Below, piece after piece: positions 12,412-12,672 of a stretch of 12,672 nt of DNA (the first letter of the stretch is position 1; each line of letters begins with the position of its first letter). The stretch is from an uncultured Collinsella sp. (GTDB lineage: Bacteria; Actinomycetota; Coriobacteriia; Coriobacteriales; Coriobacteriaceae), in assembly GCA_934630375.1 (NCBI GenBank), contig CAKTVQ010000032.1, forward strand, positions 1 to 12,672. The letters run 5' to 3'. Both the position numbers and the translations under genes were made by a program. The notes beneath the pieces were generated by a model. It saw only the letters and a program-made list of their open reading frames with translations, was not told the origin of the DNA and ran no database searches.

Positions 12412-12672
12412 CTATGCGGCCTGCTCTGCCGTCTGAGATATGCGGGACAGACGGACCAGCAGCACAAAGCCCACCACCAGCAGCACGCCGATAGACAGGA
12501 CGCCCAGCGAGGGGTTGCCGGTCAGCGAGGTGACGACCGACACCAAGAAGGTGCCCATGACACTTGCATAGCGGCCAAAGATATCAAAGAAGCCGTAGTA
12601 CTCGTTGGACTTTTCCTTGGGGATAATGCGGCCAAAGTAGCTACGGCTCAGCGCCTGCACGCCTCCTTGGAA
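12412..12672 (-). CDS. UMF1/Atg22-like MFS transporter, C-terminal part (partial)
   Basis: These are the last 86 codons plus stop of a gene entering from the right edge. The sequence begins FQGGVQALSRSYFGRIIPKE and continues KSNEYYGFFDIFGRYASVMG, the hallmark loop of bacterial UMF1 / Atg22-like major facilitator proteins. Two membrane helices follow at about residues 36-52 and 58-74 of the visible part, and a short hydrophilic tail ends it. A full protein would have about 420-450 residues and 12 helices in the cytoplasmic membrane; the substrate is unknown. A terminator-like hairpin about 115 bp downstream separates it from the glycosyltransferase operon. Confidence 0.9.
   Translation of the reverse strand, partial: FQGGVQALSRSYFGRIIPKEKSNEYYGFFDIFGRYASVMGTFLVSVVTSLTGNPSLGVLSIGVLLVVGFVLLVRLSRISQTAEQAA

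Overview
The window is a 12.7 kb piece of a GC-rich bacterial chromosome. It has a rubrerythrin, an Rrf2 regulator, a LytS/LytT-type two-component pair and a UMF1-type transporter. From this gene set and the protein style I infer an anaerobic gut actinobacterium of the class Coriobacteriia, most likely Collinsella or a close relative. No 16S rRNA is present to prove it. Every gene, including the single tRNA, lies on the minus strand, so transcription runs from high to low coordinates. Long open frames on the plus strand are antisense shadows of GC-rich genes.

Reading with transcription: the tail of a UMF1/Atg22-like transporter (12412-12672) ends in a terminator hairpin that sits almost on the ribosome binding site of the next gene. 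That gene is a family 2 glycosyltransferase (11053-12240), which overlaps a LytS-type sensor kinase by ATGA. A LytTR response regulator (8924-9640) and a terminator follow. Next come a YfcE-type phosphodiesterase (8360-8827), a 409 bp gap holding a perfect 37 bp inverted repeat, and a tRNA-Asp(GTC) with its own promoter and terminator. An oxidative-stress-flavoured group follows: Rrf2 regulator (7028-7513), an unusual MutY-like glycosylase without Fe-S ligands (6101-7006) and rubrerythrin (5447-5986).

The region 4272-5447 is rich in repeats. A single membrane-protein gene (4468-5100) is bracketed by two identical 41 bp terminator repeats. Beside each is a large GC-rich stem-loop. These stem-loops share one apical core sequence, but their stems differ in sequence and still pair. 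A third, half copy adjoins the rubrerythrin stop codon.

The last part holds a small single-span membrane protein (3587-4021), a two-gene nucleotidyltransferase plus helix-turn-helix module (2373-3463) resembling a toxin-antitoxin or AbiE-like defence pair, rmuC (966-2321), and the first 279 codons of an ABC exporter cut by the window edge (1-839).

The strongest candidates for something undescribed are the stem-loop repeat family with covarying arms and the compact nucleotidyltransferase/HTH operon. The Fe-S-less MutY-like enzyme under an apparent Fe-S regulator comes next.
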